Shown: positions 45,910 through 55,748, numbered from the stretch's first letter. The stretch: 64,000 bases of DNA from Methylobacterium sp. WL1 (GCF_008000895.1 NZ_CP042823.1:5664501-5728500); one strand, 5' to 3'. Translations and numbers: made by a program. The notes: generated from the sequence alone by a model not told the origin.

Positions 45910-46569
45910 CTACCGCCCGGCGACCGGTCCGGCCATCCCGTGGCGGCTGCGCAGCTTCACCGCGAGGATCAGCAGGAGCACGCCGAACGCGAACGTGTAG
46001 GCGCCGATCCACCAAGTCAGGACCAGGGCGGACATGCCGGGCTCCAGGATCAGCGCGATTCCGAACAGGATCGAGACCAGGCCGCCGAGCCCCAGCCACC
46101 AGCGCCCGTAATGCAGGTGCAGCCTGAACGCGGCCGCGATCATCAGGCCGCCGGTCACGAGCGCCCAGGCGGCGAGGAGCAGCACGAACGCCCAGACCGC
46201 GGCGGCCGGCACCAGCACGGCAACCACGCCCACGACGACGTCGACGATGCCCTCGATCAACAGGAAGCCCCAGCGCTCGTGCCGCTGCGCCGCCCGCACC
46301 GCGCCGACGATGGCGAAGAGTCCGTCGACCAGCATGTAGGCGGCAAACAGGAACACCAGCGACAGCACGAAGGCCTGCGGCGCCGCGAAGGCGACGATCC
46401 CGAACAGGATCGCGACGACGCCGCGCAGGGCGATGAGCCACCAGTTCCGGGCGAGCACCGTGCTCATGGCGTCCAGCCGGGCGGTGCCGGTGAGGGGGAT
46501 GCCCGAAGGCGACGTCGCGGTCGAGCCGACGCCGGATCCCGGTGGTCTCGGGGACGGGGTGCTGGTCAT
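45910..46569 (-). CDS. HdeD family membrane protein
   Basis: This 219-residue inner-membrane protein has about six hydrophobic helices after a 35-residue hydrophilic N-terminus. ARNWWLIALRGVVAILFGIV is the typical first helix of HdeD/DUF308 proteins, and GRWWLGLGGLVSILFGIALI is the internal repeat of the same element. HdeD proteins are linked to acid resistance in enterobacteria, but in alphaproteobacteria the function is open. It is divergent from emrA across about 200 bp. Confidence 0.85.
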   Translation of the reverse strand: MTSTPSPRPPGSGVGSTATSPSGIPLTGTARLDAMSTVLARNWWLIALRGVVAILFGIVAFAAPQAFVLSLVFLFAAYMLVDGLFAIVGAVRAAQRHERWGFLLIEGIVDVVVGVVAVLVPAAAVWAFVLLLAAWALVTGGLMIAAAFRLHLHYGRWWLGLGGLVSILFGIALILEPGMSALVLTWWIGAYTFAFGVLLLILAVKLRSRHGMAGPVAGR

Positions 46570-46766
46570 GGCGGAACTCCGAAGCGCGTCGGGCGCATGC
46601 CCGGCCGACCCGCCCGCTGAACGCTGCACTGCGACAAGCGTTCCTGATCGCGGCCGCCGCCGGGCCGGAACCTTGCCGCGGCCGCCGGCTTTTGCTGACC
46701 GAGGCGGGCACGAACAGAGCCCGGCCGCCGCAGGGTGGCCGGCCGATCCCGTGGTGATGAGACGCC

Positions 46767-48032
46767 ATGTTTGACGATCCGCGGCAGGCTGCCGAGTCCG
46801 CGTCCCATCCGCTGCCGGCCGACAGCCGGCCCGAGCCGCCCGCTCGCGACATCCTGGACCTCGGCCGCAACGACACGCCCGAGACCGCGCGCAAGCTGTC
46901 CCAGGGCGACGACCGCCGTGCGCCCGAGGCAGACGCCGACCAGGATGGCGACCAGGAGGACGGTGGCTCCGAGGACGGTGAGCAGGACGAAGACGAACGG
47001 CGCCCGAGCGTCCTGCGGCGTCATCCGGTGGCGTTCATCCTCGGAGGCCTCGCGGTGGTCGCGCTCGGCGTCGCCGTGTTCTTCTACTGGCTGCTGTACA
47101 TGCACCCCTACGAGAGCACCGACGACGCGTTCGTCGATGCCCGCAGCATCTCGGTCCAGCCGAAGGTCGGCGGCTATCTCGTCGCGGTGCCGGTTACCGA
47201 CAACCAGCACGTCGCTGCCGGGCAGATGCTGTTCCAGATCGACCAGCGCGACTACCAGATCGCCCTCGAGCAGGCCAAGGCGCAGGTCGTGGCCGACGAG
47301 GCGGCGATCAAGAACATCGATGCCCAGGTTCAGGCCCAGTACGCCAACATCGACGTGTCGAAGGCTCAGGTCGCCACCGCCGAGGCGGCGCTGAAGTTCG
47401 CTCAGGAGGATGCGGCCCGGTACAAGGATCTGGCGGAGCGCGGATCGGGCTCGGTCCAGCAATCCCAGTCGGCCACCTCGACGCTGCAACAGCGCCAGGC
47501 CTCCGTGCAGAGCGCCAACGCGAGCGTCGTGGCGGCGCAGAAGCAGATCGGCTCGCTCCAGGCCCAGAAGGCTTCGACGGAGGCGCAGCTCGCCCGCGAC
47601 AAGGCGCAGGTCGAGCAGGCCGAGCTAAACCTCGGCTACACGACGATCCAGGCCGTTCAGCCCGGGCGCGTGGTCCGTCTGACGGGCGGCATCGGAGCCT
47701 ACGCGCAGGCCGGCCAGAGCCTGTCGATGTTCGTGCCGGACGACATCTGGGTGACGGCGAACTACAAGGAGACGCAGATCGCCGACATGCGTCCCGGCCA
47801 GCCGGTGGACCTCGCGATCGACGCCTATCCGAGCCGCAAGATCCACGGCACCGTGGCCTCCGTCCAGCCGGGTTCGGGCACTGCCTTCAGCCTGCTGCCG
47901 GCCCAGAACGCCACCGGCAACTACGTGAAGGTCACGCAGCGCATCCCGGTGAAGATCGTGGTGAAAGACTGGCCGACGGACGTGTCGATCGGTCCGGGGA
48001 TGTCGGTCTTGCCCACCGTCACGGTCCGGTGA
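46767..48032 (+). CDS. emrA: HlyD-family membrane fusion protein, EmrA type
   Basis: The 421-residue periplasmic adaptor has an unusually acidic N-terminal 80 residues (DADQDGDQEDGGSEDGEQDE), a membrane anchor, and the lipoyl domain start YESTDDAFVDARSISVQPKV. A coiled-coil hairpin and a beta-barrel ending DVSIGPGMSVLPTVTV follow. It bridges the EmrB pump to an outer-membrane channel. The stop overlaps the emrB start by 4 bp. No TolC-like gene or regulator is adjacent, so the outer-membrane partner lies elsewhere. Confidence 0.92.
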   Translation: MFDDPRQAAESASHPLPADSRPEPPARDILDLGRNDTPETARKLSQGDDRRAPEADADQDGDQEDGGSEDGEQDEDERRPSVLRRHPVAFILGGLAVVALGVAVFFYWLLYMHPYESTDDAFVDARSISVQPKVGGYLVAVPVTDNQHVAAGQMLFQIDQRDYQIALEQAKAQVVADEAAIKNIDAQVQAQYANIDVSKAQVATAEAALKFAQEDAARYKDLAERGSGSVQQSQSATSTLQQRQASVQSANASVVAAQKQIGSLQAQKASTEAQLARDKAQVEQAELNLGYTTIQAVQPGRVVRLTGGIGAYAQAGQSLSMFVPDDIWVTANYKETQIADMRPGQPVDLAIDAYPSRKIHGTVASVQPGSGTAFSLLPAQNATGNYVKVTQRIPVKIVVKDWPTDVSIGPGMSVLPTVTVR

Positions 48033-49702
48033 CCGCGATGGCCGGAACCGGCCGGGCCTCCGGAGGCAGATCGCCTGCCGGCAAACCCTCAGCGGGAAAG
48101 GCGTCCGCGGGGAAGGCATCCGCTGCAAAGGCGCCCGGCGGCCACAATCCCTGGCTGATCGCCGGCGTGGTGGCGCTGGCGACGTTCATGGAGGTGCTCG
48201 ACACCACCATCGCCAACGTCGCCCTGCGCTACATCTCAGGCGGCCTCGCGGTCGGGCCCGACGAGGCGGCCTGGGTGGTGACGAGCTACCTGGTGGCCAA
48301 CGCGATCACGCTGACGGCGTCGAGCTTTCTGGCCAAGCGCTACGGCCGCAAGGCGTTCTTCATGTGGTCGGTGGCCCTGTTCACCATCGCGTCGATCCTG
48401 TGCGGATTCGCCTGGAGCCTCGAATCGCTACTGCTGTTCCGGGTGCTGCAGGGGCTGGGTGGCGGCGGCATGGCGCCGCTGGCGCAGTCGATCCTCGCCG
48501 ATTCGTTCCCGCCCGAGAAGCGCGGGCAGGCCTTCGCCCTCTACGGCGTGGCCATCGTGGTCGCGCCCGTGATCGGCCCGACGCTGGGCGGCTGGCTGTC
48601 GGACAACGCCTCCTGGCACTGGTGCTTCCTGATCAACGGGCCGATCGGCATGATCGCGCTTGGGCTGATGTACTGGCTGATCGAGGACAGCGAGTCGGCC
48701 AAGAAGGAGCGCCGCGCCCTGGTGCGCAAGGGCATCCGGTTCGACCTCGTCGGCTTCCTGCTGGTGGCCGTGTTCCTCGGCTCGCTCGAGGTCATCCTCG
48801 ACGAGGGGCAGCGGAAGGACTGGTTCGGCACCTCGACGCTGATGAACGTCTCCGGCGTCCTCATGGTCGTCTCGTTCGTCGCCATGATCCCCTGGCTCCT
48901 GAACCACAAGAACCCGGCGGTGGACCTGCGCCTGATCGGCAACCGCCAGTTCGGCTCCTGCTTCCTGGTGATGATGTTCACCGGGGCGATCCTGATCTCG
49001 ACCACGCAGTTCATCCCGCAGATCACGCAGGAATATTACGGCTACACCGCCACCCTGTCGGGCCTCGTCCTCGGCCCGGGCGGCATGGTCACGGTGGTGA
49101 TGATGTTCCTCACCGGCCGGGCCTCAGCCTACGTGCAGCCGAAATGGCTGATCGCCGCTGGCATGACCATCGTGGCGCTGGGAATGTACGACCTGACGCG
49201 CCTCAACGGCACGACCACCTTCTCGTTCTTCGCGTGGTCGCGGGTCTATATCGGCATCGGCCTGCCGATGGTGTTCCTGTCGATCACCTCGGCCTCCTAC
49301 GAGGGCCTGCGCAAGGACCAGACCGACCAGGCCTCGGCCCTGATCAACGTCGCACGGAACGTCGGCGGCTCCATGGGCGTCTCGCTCGCCCAGAACGTGC
49401 TGGCCTACCGCAGCCAGTTCCACCAGAGCCGGCTGGTCGAGAGCGTCAACCCGACGGCGCCCGGCTACCAGGAGACCATGCGCCAGGCGACGCAGTACTT
49501 CTCCGAGCACGGCTATGCCGGCGTCGAGGCCCAGAGCCAGGCGACCGCCTGGATCGGCAGCGTGCTCCAGACCGAGGTCGCCTACTGGGCCTATATCGAC
49601 GTGTTCTGGGTGCTGGGCCTGGTCGCCGCCTGCGCGGTGCCCCTCGCGCTGAGCCTGAAATCGGTCAAGCTCGGCGGTGGCGCGGCGGCGGGCGGGCACT
49701 GA
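48029..49702 (+). CDS. emrB: DHA2-family MFS multidrug efflux pump, EmrB type
   Basis: This 557-residue, 14-helix exporter has the motif C region PWLIAGVVALATFMEVLDTT, motif A in SSFLAKRYGRKAFFMW, and the antiporter motif QGLGGGGMAPLAQSILADSF. With EmrA it expels hydrophobic drugs across both membranes. The first 35 residues are an Ala/Lys/Ser-rich repetitive segment (SAGKASAGKASAAKA) that is not part of the fold; a later start is possible. It is translationally coupled to emrA and convergent with the lytic transglycosylase gene. Confidence 0.92.
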   Translation: MTAMAGTGRASGGRSPAGKPSAGKASAGKASAAKAPGGHNPWLIAGVVALATFMEVLDTTIANVALRYISGGLAVGPDEAAWVVTSYLVANAITLTASSFLAKRYGRKAFFMWSVALFTIASILCGFAWSLESLLLFRVLQGLGGGGMAPLAQSILADSFPPEKRGQAFALYGVAIVVAPVIGPTLGGWLSDNASWHWCFLINGPIGMIALGLMYWLIEDSESAKKERRALVRKGIRFDLVGFLLVAVFLGSLEVILDEGQRKDWFGTSTLMNVSGVLMVVSFVAMIPWLLNHKNPAVDLRLIGNRQFGSCFLVMMFTGAILISTTQFIPQITQEYYGYTATLSGLVLGPGGMVTVVMMFLTGRASAYVQPKWLIAAGMTIVALGMYDLTRLNGTTTFSFFAWSRVYIGIGLPMVFLSITSASYEGLRKDQTDQASALINVARNVGGSMGVSLAQNVLAYRSQFHQSRLVESVNPTAPGYQETMRQATQYFSEHGYAGVEAQSQATAWIGSVLQTEVAYWAYIDVFWVLGLVAACAVPLALSLKSVKLGGGAAAGGH

Positions 49703-49714
49703 CCGTCGATGGCG

Positions 49715-50989
49715 TCAGACGCCGTCCGGCGGCAGCGCCTCCGTGACCTCGACGCGGCGGTTGTCCGGCGACGGGCCGGCCTCGTTGGCGGCGGTCTCGG
49801 TCTGGGCCGGCGCCCTGTCGACGGCCCCCGCCACCGCGGCGACGCCCTGGTAGCGGGTCAGGCGGCGGTCGATCATGTCGTCGATCCGGCCGTGCAGCTC
49901 CGCGACCGTCAGGCTGCGGCGCTTGCCGCCGGACTTCTCGGTGAACAGGCTGCGGTTGGCCCGGGCGGCGCTGCGGAACTCGCGTCCCGCCACCTCGTCG
50001 GGCTTTTCCGAGGAGAGCGACAGGAAGCGCCCGGCGCTGGCGCTGCCCAGGAAGTGGGCGAGGTACAGCTCCGTGGTGGTGAGTGCCCGGCCGACCCGCG
50101 CCTCGATCCGCTCGCGGTCGCGCTTGATCAGCTCGGCCGCCATCAGGGCGGCGATCCGGGGATCGTTGCGCAGGCCGAGCACCCGGGCCCGCATGGGGCT
50201 CGTGACGGTGATCGCGGAGCCGCGGCCCTTCACGGCGGCGGCCTCTTCGTCGAGACCGTAGCGGGCGCCGTAATCGCGGATCATCTCCAGCCAGGTGCGG
50301 GCGACGAACTGGAACAGGCCCTGCGCCGAGGAGGTCCCGGCCTTGGCCTCCGTGTCGAAGCTCGATTCCTTGTCGGCGAGGGCCATCATGTAGACCGGGT
50401 CGACCCCGGCCTCGTCGGAGGCCTTCACGATCGTGTCGACCACCTTGCGCGGCACGCTGCGCTCGCCGAACCGGACGGAATCCTCGCCCTGCTCCTGGAT
50501 GACCCGTGGCAGGCTCGCGAGGTCGTCCTGGATCAGCGCGGCGGTCGCCGGCTCCTGGTCCTCGACGGGGAGCCCGGTCCAGGCGGCCACGCCCTCGGCC
50601 GGCGCCGCGTCCGGGAATCCGGCCCGCAGGCCCTCGTCCGGCGCACCGTCCCGCATCCAGCCGGTGCGGCCGTCGGCGGCGAGCGTCTGGGCGGTGCGCG
50701 GGCTAATATCGATCCGGTCATGGGCCTGCGCGGCGGGCGCGAAGAAGGCCGGCGCGAAGGCCGCCTGCGGCAGGCCGAACCCGGAAACGACGCCCAGGGC
50801 CAGGGTCCCGGTGAAGCGCCGGAGGCCGTTGCGGCCCATGCGGCGAAGTGCCCGGTGCTGGGTCCCATCCTGCTGCCGCGGCAGCCAGGCCACGGTCTCA
50901 TCCTCAAAACGGCTCGTGCAGTCGGACGTATTCGGCACGAGTCGGCTCACGTCGTCGGCGCAACGCGCCGGCTCCGGGAAAACCCCCAT
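49715..50989 (-). CDS. Lytic transglycosylase-like protein (SLT domain)
   Basis: The product of about 424 residues has a C-terminal-half SLT domain. YMMALADKESSFDTEAKAGT contains the catalytic glutamate, followed by SAQGLFQFVARTWLEMIRDY. It should cleave peptidoglycan glycan strands. A hydrophobic, signal-like segment (ALGVVSGFGLPQAAFAPAFF) lies about residues 62-85. If the true start is the ATG at 50839, this becomes a normal N-terminal signal peptide. I keep the longer start because GGAAGAGGA precedes it. The tail is Pro/Glu-rich. Confidence 0.78.
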   Translation of the reverse strand: MGVFPEPARCADDVSRLVPNTSDCTSRFEDETVAWLPRQQDGTQHRALRRMGRNGLRRFTGTLALGVVSGFGLPQAAFAPAFFAPAAQAHDRIDISPRTAQTLAADGRTGWMRDGAPDEGLRAGFPDAAPAEGVAAWTGLPVEDQEPATAALIQDDLASLPRVIQEQGEDSVRFGERSVPRKVVDTIVKASDEAGVDPVYMMALADKESSFDTEAKAGTSSAQGLFQFVARTWLEMIRDYGARYGLDEEAAAVKGRGSAITVTSPMRARVLGLRNDPRIAALMAAELIKRDRERIEARVGRALTTTELYLAHFLGSASAGRFLSLSSEKPDEVAGREFRSAARANRSLFTEKSGGKRRSLTVAELHGRIDDMIDRRLTRYQGVAAVAGAVDRAPAQTETAANEAGPSPDNRRVEVTEALPPDGV

Positions 50990-51313
50990 CACTGGTCCTC
51001 TTCCAGATTGTCCCTTGCGTCGGCCCGGCGTCTGGCGGCCGGGCTCTTCGAAGCGGCGGCCCTATCGGCGCCTGCCGTGACCAGAATGGGACGGCTCCGT
51101 GATTCAAGCGTGGCACGGTCAACGAAGGGTTAACCCTGCTTTTTCAGGCCGCCTTAACGCCGTGATCCGGCCGTGCTTGGCGGTCTCGAGGCGCAAAGTT
51201 GTCGCATTCGACTTGGAACGGGCCACGGTCGAGCCAGTTAAATATCGCCCCGGGGGGCTCAACTACTCATTCCCCAGACGCGACGCGCGTCCCCACAAGG
51301 ACACTATTTCCCG

Positions 51314-52504
51314 ATGAGCATGCAGACCGGTCGCCGCGTCGGCGTCGCGTTCGTTGGCATGGGTGGCGCCGTTGCCACCACTGCCATCGCCGGCATCGAA
51401 ATGATCAAATCCGGATCGAACCGGCTTGACGGGCTGCCGCTCGCCGGCCTCTCCGTCGCGGGCATGGTGGACTACAAGGACCTCGTGTTCGCCGGCTGGG
51501 ACCTGAACGGCGACGACCTCGCTTCGGCTGCGACCGGTCACGGCGTGCTGTCGAAGGACGACATCGAGAACGGCGCCCAGGTCCTGAAGGGCATCACGCC
51601 CTGGCCGGCGGTGGGCAGTGCGAAGTTCTGCAAGAACATCGACGGGCAGAACCGCATCGTCGCCAAGGACCATCGCGAGGCGGTCTCGGTGATCGCCAAC
51701 GACCTGCGCCGCTTCCAGAAGGAGAGCAACCTCGACGAGGTGGTCGTCGTGAACCTCGCCTCCACGGAGCGCTGGCCGGACCTCAACGACCCGACCCTGA
51801 ACTCCACCGCCGCCTTCGAGAAGGGCCTGGATTCGAGCGACGAGGCGATTTCGCCGGCGATGCTCTACGCCTACGCGGCGATCAAGAGCGGGATCCCGTA
51901 CGCCAACTTCACCCCGAGCATCGCGGCCGACGTGCCGGCTCTGCTCGGCTTGGCGACGGAGATGAACGTCCCGGTGGCCGGCAAGGACGGCAAGACCGGC
52001 CAGACCATGATGAAGACGGTGCTGGCTCCCGCCTTCAAGGCCCGCGCCCTCCATGTCGACGGCTGGTTCTCGACCAACATCCTGGGCAACCGCGACGGCC
52101 TCGCCCTGAACGACCCGAACTCGCTGCAGTCGAAGCTCAACACCAAGGGTACGGTGCTCGACTCGATCCTCGGCTACCCGGTCGAGGACCACCTCGTGCA
52201 CATCCACTACTATCGCCCCCGCGGCGACGACAAGGAAGCCTGGGACAACATCGACGTCACCGGCTTCATGGGCCAGCGGATGCAGATCAAGGTCAACTTC
52301 CTCTGTAAGGACTCGATCCTGGCAGCGCCGCTCGTGATCGAGATTGCTCGTGTGCTGGATTTGGCGAAGAAGCGCGGCGACGGCGGCGTGCAGGAGCAAC
52401 TCTCGACCTTCTTCAAGGCCCCGATGGTGAAGAACGGCCGCGGGCCGGAGCATGCCTTCGGCAAGCAGGAAGCGATGCTTCTCGACTGGCTCGGCGTCCA
52501 CTAA
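51314..52504 (+). CDS. ino1: Inositol-3-phosphate synthase
   Basis: This 396-residue NAD-dependent isomerase converts glucose-6-phosphate to inositol-3-phosphate. The N-terminal nucleotide-binding motif is AFVGMGGAVATTAIAGIEMI. The catalytic-domain stretch NVPVAGKDGKTGQTMMKTVL and the GWFSTNILGNRDGLALNDP block are typical of the bacterial type, and the length is normal. It heads a nine-gene co-oriented cluster and its stop codon overlaps the next start (TAATG). MIPS is uncommon in alphaproteobacteria, where inositol is normally a nutrient, so a dedicated product is likely. The upstream 180 bp hold the promoter region. Confidence 0.9.
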   Translation: MSMQTGRRVGVAFVGMGGAVATTAIAGIEMIKSGSNRLDGLPLAGLSVAGMVDYKDLVFAGWDLNGDDLASAATGHGVLSKDDIENGAQVLKGITPWPAVGSAKFCKNIDGQNRIVAKDHREAVSVIANDLRRFQKESNLDEVVVVNLASTERWPDLNDPTLNSTAAFEKGLDSSDEAISPAMLYAYAAIKSGIPYANFTPSIAADVPALLGLATEMNVPVAGKDGKTGQTMMKTVLAPAFKARALHVDGWFSTNILGNRDGLALNDPNSLQSKLNTKGTVLDSILGYPVEDHLVHIHYYRPRGDDKEAWDNIDVTGFMGQRMQIKVNFLCKDSILAAPLVIEIARVLDLAKKRGDGGVQEQLSTFFKAPMVKNGRGPEHAFGKQEAMLLDWLGVH

Positions 52505-53409
52505 TGTCCGGTGCGGCGGCGCCGGCCGCGCTGCGCGAACTCTTCGTCGAGATGAACGACCTCAAGCGCGTCCGCTCCGCGGGCCGCGAGGGGTCGATCG
52601 CGGAGCGGTTGTTCGCACAGGGGTGGGGCCTTCTCACGGGTGGGGCCTCGCCCGACGATGTCGCCCTCGACATCGCCGCGACGACGCTCGCCGCGACTCG
52701 GCTCTGCGACCTCGACGCCGCCTTCCTGTCGGCGGCGGGTCTCTCCGATGCCGCGGCCTCCGCGGTGTTGGTCGCGGGCTTCGACGCCGTGACCGGCGAC
52801 CTCGATCCCGACCTGCGGGATCGGCTGCGCAGCCGGCTCGCGCCGCGCCCGCCGGGCCGGCCTGGACCTTTGCCGTCCTTCGTGGCGGCCTTGGCCAGGC
52901 AGCCGCGAGCGGGCGTGACCTGCCCCGGCCGCGCCCGGATCCTGCTGGAACCGCCGGAGAACCACGCCGAGCATTGCTTGATCGTGGCCGTCTACGGCGT
53001 CTGCCTCAGCCCGTTCTACCGGGCCGATCCCGGCACCGTGTTCTTGGCCGCGATGGCGCACCATTTCCACAACGCCGCGATGCCGGATGCCGGCTTCACC
53101 GGCGAGATGCTGCTCGGCGACCATCTCGGCCCGATCATGGCCTTGACCACCGGCTGGGCGATGTCCGAGCTCGACGGGCCCTTGCGGGGGCATGTCGAGC
53201 GGGCGCGCGCGGTCCTGCCGGACGACGCCACCGCGGAGGGCCGTGCCTTCCATGCGGCCGACTGCGTCGACCGGGTGCTCCAGATCGCCCAGCATCTGCG
53301 GGGTGCCTCGACCACGATGGCGGCGGTGCTCGATGAGTGGGAGCTCGTCCATGCCGGGCCGGTGAAGGGGTTCCACGATCGTGTCCTGCGCGACATGCGC
53401 ATCCCATAG
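52504..53409 (+). CDS. HD-domain-like protein next to ino1
   Basis: The 301-residue product is not a clear member of any family I can name. The arrangement NHAEHCLIVAVYG, then FLAAMAHHFHNAAMPD and finally FHAADCVDRVLQIA resembles the metal-site pattern of HD phosphohydrolases, but with HHFHN where HD is expected. The N-terminal 100 residues are Ala-rich and helical. Its start overlaps the ino1 stop by one base, so translational coupling is likely. A role as the phosphatase for inositol-3-phosphate would fit the position but is only an inference. Confidence 0.6.
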   Translation: MSGAAAPAALRELFVEMNDLKRVRSAGREGSIAERLFAQGWGLLTGGASPDDVALDIAATTLAATRLCDLDAAFLSAAGLSDAAASAVLVAGFDAVTGDLDPDLRDRLRSRLAPRPPGRPGPLPSFVAALARQPRAGVTCPGRARILLEPPENHAEHCLIVAVYGVCLSPFYRADPGTVFLAAMAHHFHNAAMPDAGFTGEMLLGDHLGPIMALTTGWAMSELDGPLRGHVERARAVLPDDATAEGRAFHAADCVDRVLQIAQHLRGASTTMAAVLDEWELVHAGPVKGFHDRVLRDMRIP

Positions 53410-53471
53410 GACCGATCTCGCGTTGTCCGTCAGACCCGGTCGCCCATCTGACGGGGCGGTCTCGAGAGCCC

Positions 53472-54653
53472 ATGATCCCGTTCGAACTCCGATCGCCGCA
53501 GACCGGCAACCCCCTGAAGTCCGTTGCGCCGCACGCCCTGCGCGACGCCGGCACCGGCGCGCGCTGGCCCGTCATCGATGGAATCCCGTACCTGCGGGTC
53601 GGCCGCGAGGCGCTGGTCGAGCGTGTCCTGGCCCATCTCGACGCGGGCGAGCTCGACGAAGCCCTGGCCGCCCTGCTGGTCGATCAGGACGATTGGTGGA
53701 ACGGCCCTCCCGCCGACCCGGCCGGGATCATCCGGCTGATCAAGGGCCGGCGCGACGCGACCCTCCGGGACGCGGTCGACTGGCTCGGCTGGGGCCGGGT
53801 CGGCGACTATTTCCTGCATCGCTGGACCGACTCGACCTTCCTGGCCGGCCTGACGCTGCTCGAAGCCCATTGGAACGAGCCGCGCTGCGTCTTCGAATTC
53901 GCCTGCGGCATCGGCCATTACCTGCGGGAACTCGAGCGCCGCGGCTGCAAGACCGCCGGCGCCGACGTGGTCTTCGCCAAGCTCTGGGTCGCACGCCACT
54001 GGGTCGTGGGGCCGGAGGCGCAGCTCGTCTGCTTCGATGCCGGCTCGCCGCACTGGCCGATTCCGGGTGCACCGGTCGATCTCGTGGCCTGCAACGACGC
54101 GTTCTACTTCCTCGACGATAAGGCGGCCCTGCTCGAGAACCTGCGGCTGAATGCCGGGGACGACGGCTGGCTCGCGCTCAGTCACATCCACAACAGCGAC
54201 TGCCCGGGCTTCTCCGCCGGCCGGGCCGTCACCGCCGAGGAGATCGCCGAGCTGTTCCCGGACGCCCTCGTGTACGACGATGCCGAGTTGACCCGCGCCC
54301 TGGTCGAGGCCCGGGCGCCGGTTCCCCAGGAGCCCGCGGCATTGCGGAGCTGCGAGGCGTTCTCGGTGGTGGCCGGCCCCGGTATGCGTCCGGCTCCGCG
54401 CGCGGTGGTGGACGGTCTGACGCTGCCGAAGGCCGGCACCGTCGTGCGGCTCAACCCGCTGTATCGGCCGGACGGGGACGGCTACGCGATCCGCTGGCCC
54501 TCCGAGCGCTACGAGGCGGAATACGCCCCCCGCGCCACCTACCCGATGCGATCGCCGGGCCCCGCGCAGATCACCTTCGACGGCCGCATCGACGGGCCCG
54601 AGACGCAGCGCGTCCGCGCCCGCGAATTCGTCGATCTGCCGGAGCGCTGGTGA
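53472..54653 (+). CDS. SAM-dependent methyltransferase with Trm112-like start
   Basis: This 393-residue protein begins with a Trm112-like short module (MIPFELRSPQTGNPLKSVAP, then WPVIDGIPYLRVG). The methyltransferase core follows, with motif I CVFEFACGIGHYLRELERRG and the strand VDLVACNDAFYFLDDKAALL. The C-terminal 100 residues (PKAGTVVRLNPLYRPDGDGY) have no clear homologue to me. It sits between the HD-like gene and the oxidoreductase, with its stop overlapping the next start. It presumably methylates the cluster product. Confidence 0.78.
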   Translation: MIPFELRSPQTGNPLKSVAPHALRDAGTGARWPVIDGIPYLRVGREALVERVLAHLDAGELDEALAALLVDQDDWWNGPPADPAGIIRLIKGRRDATLRDAVDWLGWGRVGDYFLHRWTDSTFLAGLTLLEAHWNEPRCVFEFACGIGHYLRELERRGCKTAGADVVFAKLWVARHWVVGPEAQLVCFDAGSPHWPIPGAPVDLVACNDAFYFLDDKAALLENLRLNAGDDGWLALSHIHNSDCPGFSAGRAVTAEEIAELFPDALVYDDAELTRALVEARAPVPQEPAALRSCEAFSVVAGPGMRPAPRAVVDGLTLPKAGTVVRLNPLYRPDGDGYAIRWPSERYEAEYAPRATYPMRSPGPAQITFDGRIDGPETQRVRAREFVDLPERW

Positions 54654-55648
54654 TGGACGGGGTCGGCTGGGGCATCGTCGGCTACGGCTGGGTCGCCCGC
54701 GACTACATGGCCCCGGGCATCCGGGCCGCCGGGCACCGACTCGTGGCCGTGTGCGATCTCGATCCGCTGAGTCGTGCAGCGGCCGAGCGCGCGGGTGCCC
54801 GCTCCCATTCCGATCTGGCTGGCCTCCTGGCCGAGCCTGAGGTCGAGGCGGTCTACGTGGCGACACCGAACCACCTGCATCGCGGTGCCGTCGAGGCACT
54901 GGCCGCCGCCGGCAAGGCGATTCTGTGCGAGAAGCCCATGGCGGCGACGCTCGACGACGCGGACGCCATCGTGCGGGCTGTCGGGGACCGAAAAATCTTT
55001 TACGGGACGGCGTTCGACCAGCGGCACCATCCGGCCCACCGGGCGATTCGTGCTCAGGTCGAGGCCGGGCGACTCGGCACCGTCACGACGGTGCGGATCG
55101 TCTACGCCTGCTGGCTCGGGCGCGACTGGTCGGAGGCCGGCCAGCCGAACTGGCGGATCGACGCCGCCCAGGCCGGCGGCGGCGCCCTCATGGACCTCGC
55201 GCCCCACGGGCTTGACCTCGTGGATTTCCTGCTCGGCGAGCCGATCGCGGATCTCGCGGCCCTGACCCAGACCCGCGCCCAGGACTATTCGGTCGATGAC
55301 GGCGCCCTGCTGATCGGCCGCACCGCCGGCGGCGCGCTGGCGAGCCTGCACGTGGCCTACAATTGCCCCGACGCGCTCCCGCGCCGGCGCCTGGAGATCG
55401 TCGGCACCAAGGGCATGCTCGTCGCCGAGAACACGATGGGCCAGACGGCAGGCGGCACGCTGCTGTTCATCGACGGCGTGACCGGGCGTTCCGAACCGCA
55501 GGCCTTCGATGCCGACACCTCGCCCTTCGCCGAACAGGTCCGCGCCTTCGGCTCGGCGCTGCGCCGGCCCGAGGAGCGGACTGCATGGTCGGCTCCGCGC
55601 GATCTCCACACGATGCGGCTCGTCGCCCGCGCCTATGGGCAGGGGTAG
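54653..55648 (+). CDS. Gfo/Idh/MocA-family oxidoreductase
   Basis: The 331-residue NAD(P)-dependent dehydrogenase has the Rossmann motif WGIVGYGWVARDYMAPGI, the family EKP motif in ILCEKPMAATLDDADA, and the conserved histidine in LMDLAPHGLDLVDFLLGEP. Members oxidise sugars and cyclitols, including inositol 2-dehydrogenase, so together with ino1 a role in inositol oxidation is attractive but unproven. Its start codon is the ATG at 54653 overlapping the upstream stop (TGATG); a GTG one codon earlier is possible. Confidence 0.85.
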   Translation: MDGVGWGIVGYGWVARDYMAPGIRAAGHRLVAVCDLDPLSRAAAERAGARSHSDLAGLLAEPEVEAVYVATPNHLHRGAVEALAAAGKAILCEKPMAATLDDADAIVRAVGDRKIFYGTAFDQRHHPAHRAIRAQVEAGRLGTVTTVRIVYACWLGRDWSEAGQPNWRIDAAQAGGGALMDLAPHGLDLVDFLLGEPIADLAALTQTRAQDYSVDDGALLIGRTAGGALASLHVAYNCPDALPRRRLEIVGTKGMLVAENTMGQTAGGTLLFIDGVTGRSEPQAFDADTSPFAEQVRAFGSALRRPEERTAWSAPRDLHTMRLVARAYGQG

Positions 55649-55703
55649 GCGCGCACCTTGAGAATGAGCAACCGCTGAGCCGAAGCCCGGATGTCCCACC
55701 CGG

Positions 55704-55748
55704 CCCCTTATCCTTCGAGGCCGCCTCGCGCCACGTCGGGATGAGGGG
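55704..55748. repeat. Palindromic CTTATCC...GGATGAG repeat
   Basis: The 150 bp between the oxidoreductase and the YcaO gene contain CCCCTTATCCTTCGAGGCCG followed by CCTCGCGCCACGTCGGGATG and AGGGG, an imperfect inverted repeat. This type of element is dispersed through many Rhizobiales genomes between genes. Confidence 0.6.

Noticed and set aside
55690..55743. Possible 17-residue YcaO precursor peptide (MSHPAPYPSRPPRATSG)
   Set aside because: The reading frame lies within a dispersed palindromic repeat and has no ribosome-binding site, so it is not a credible precursor.
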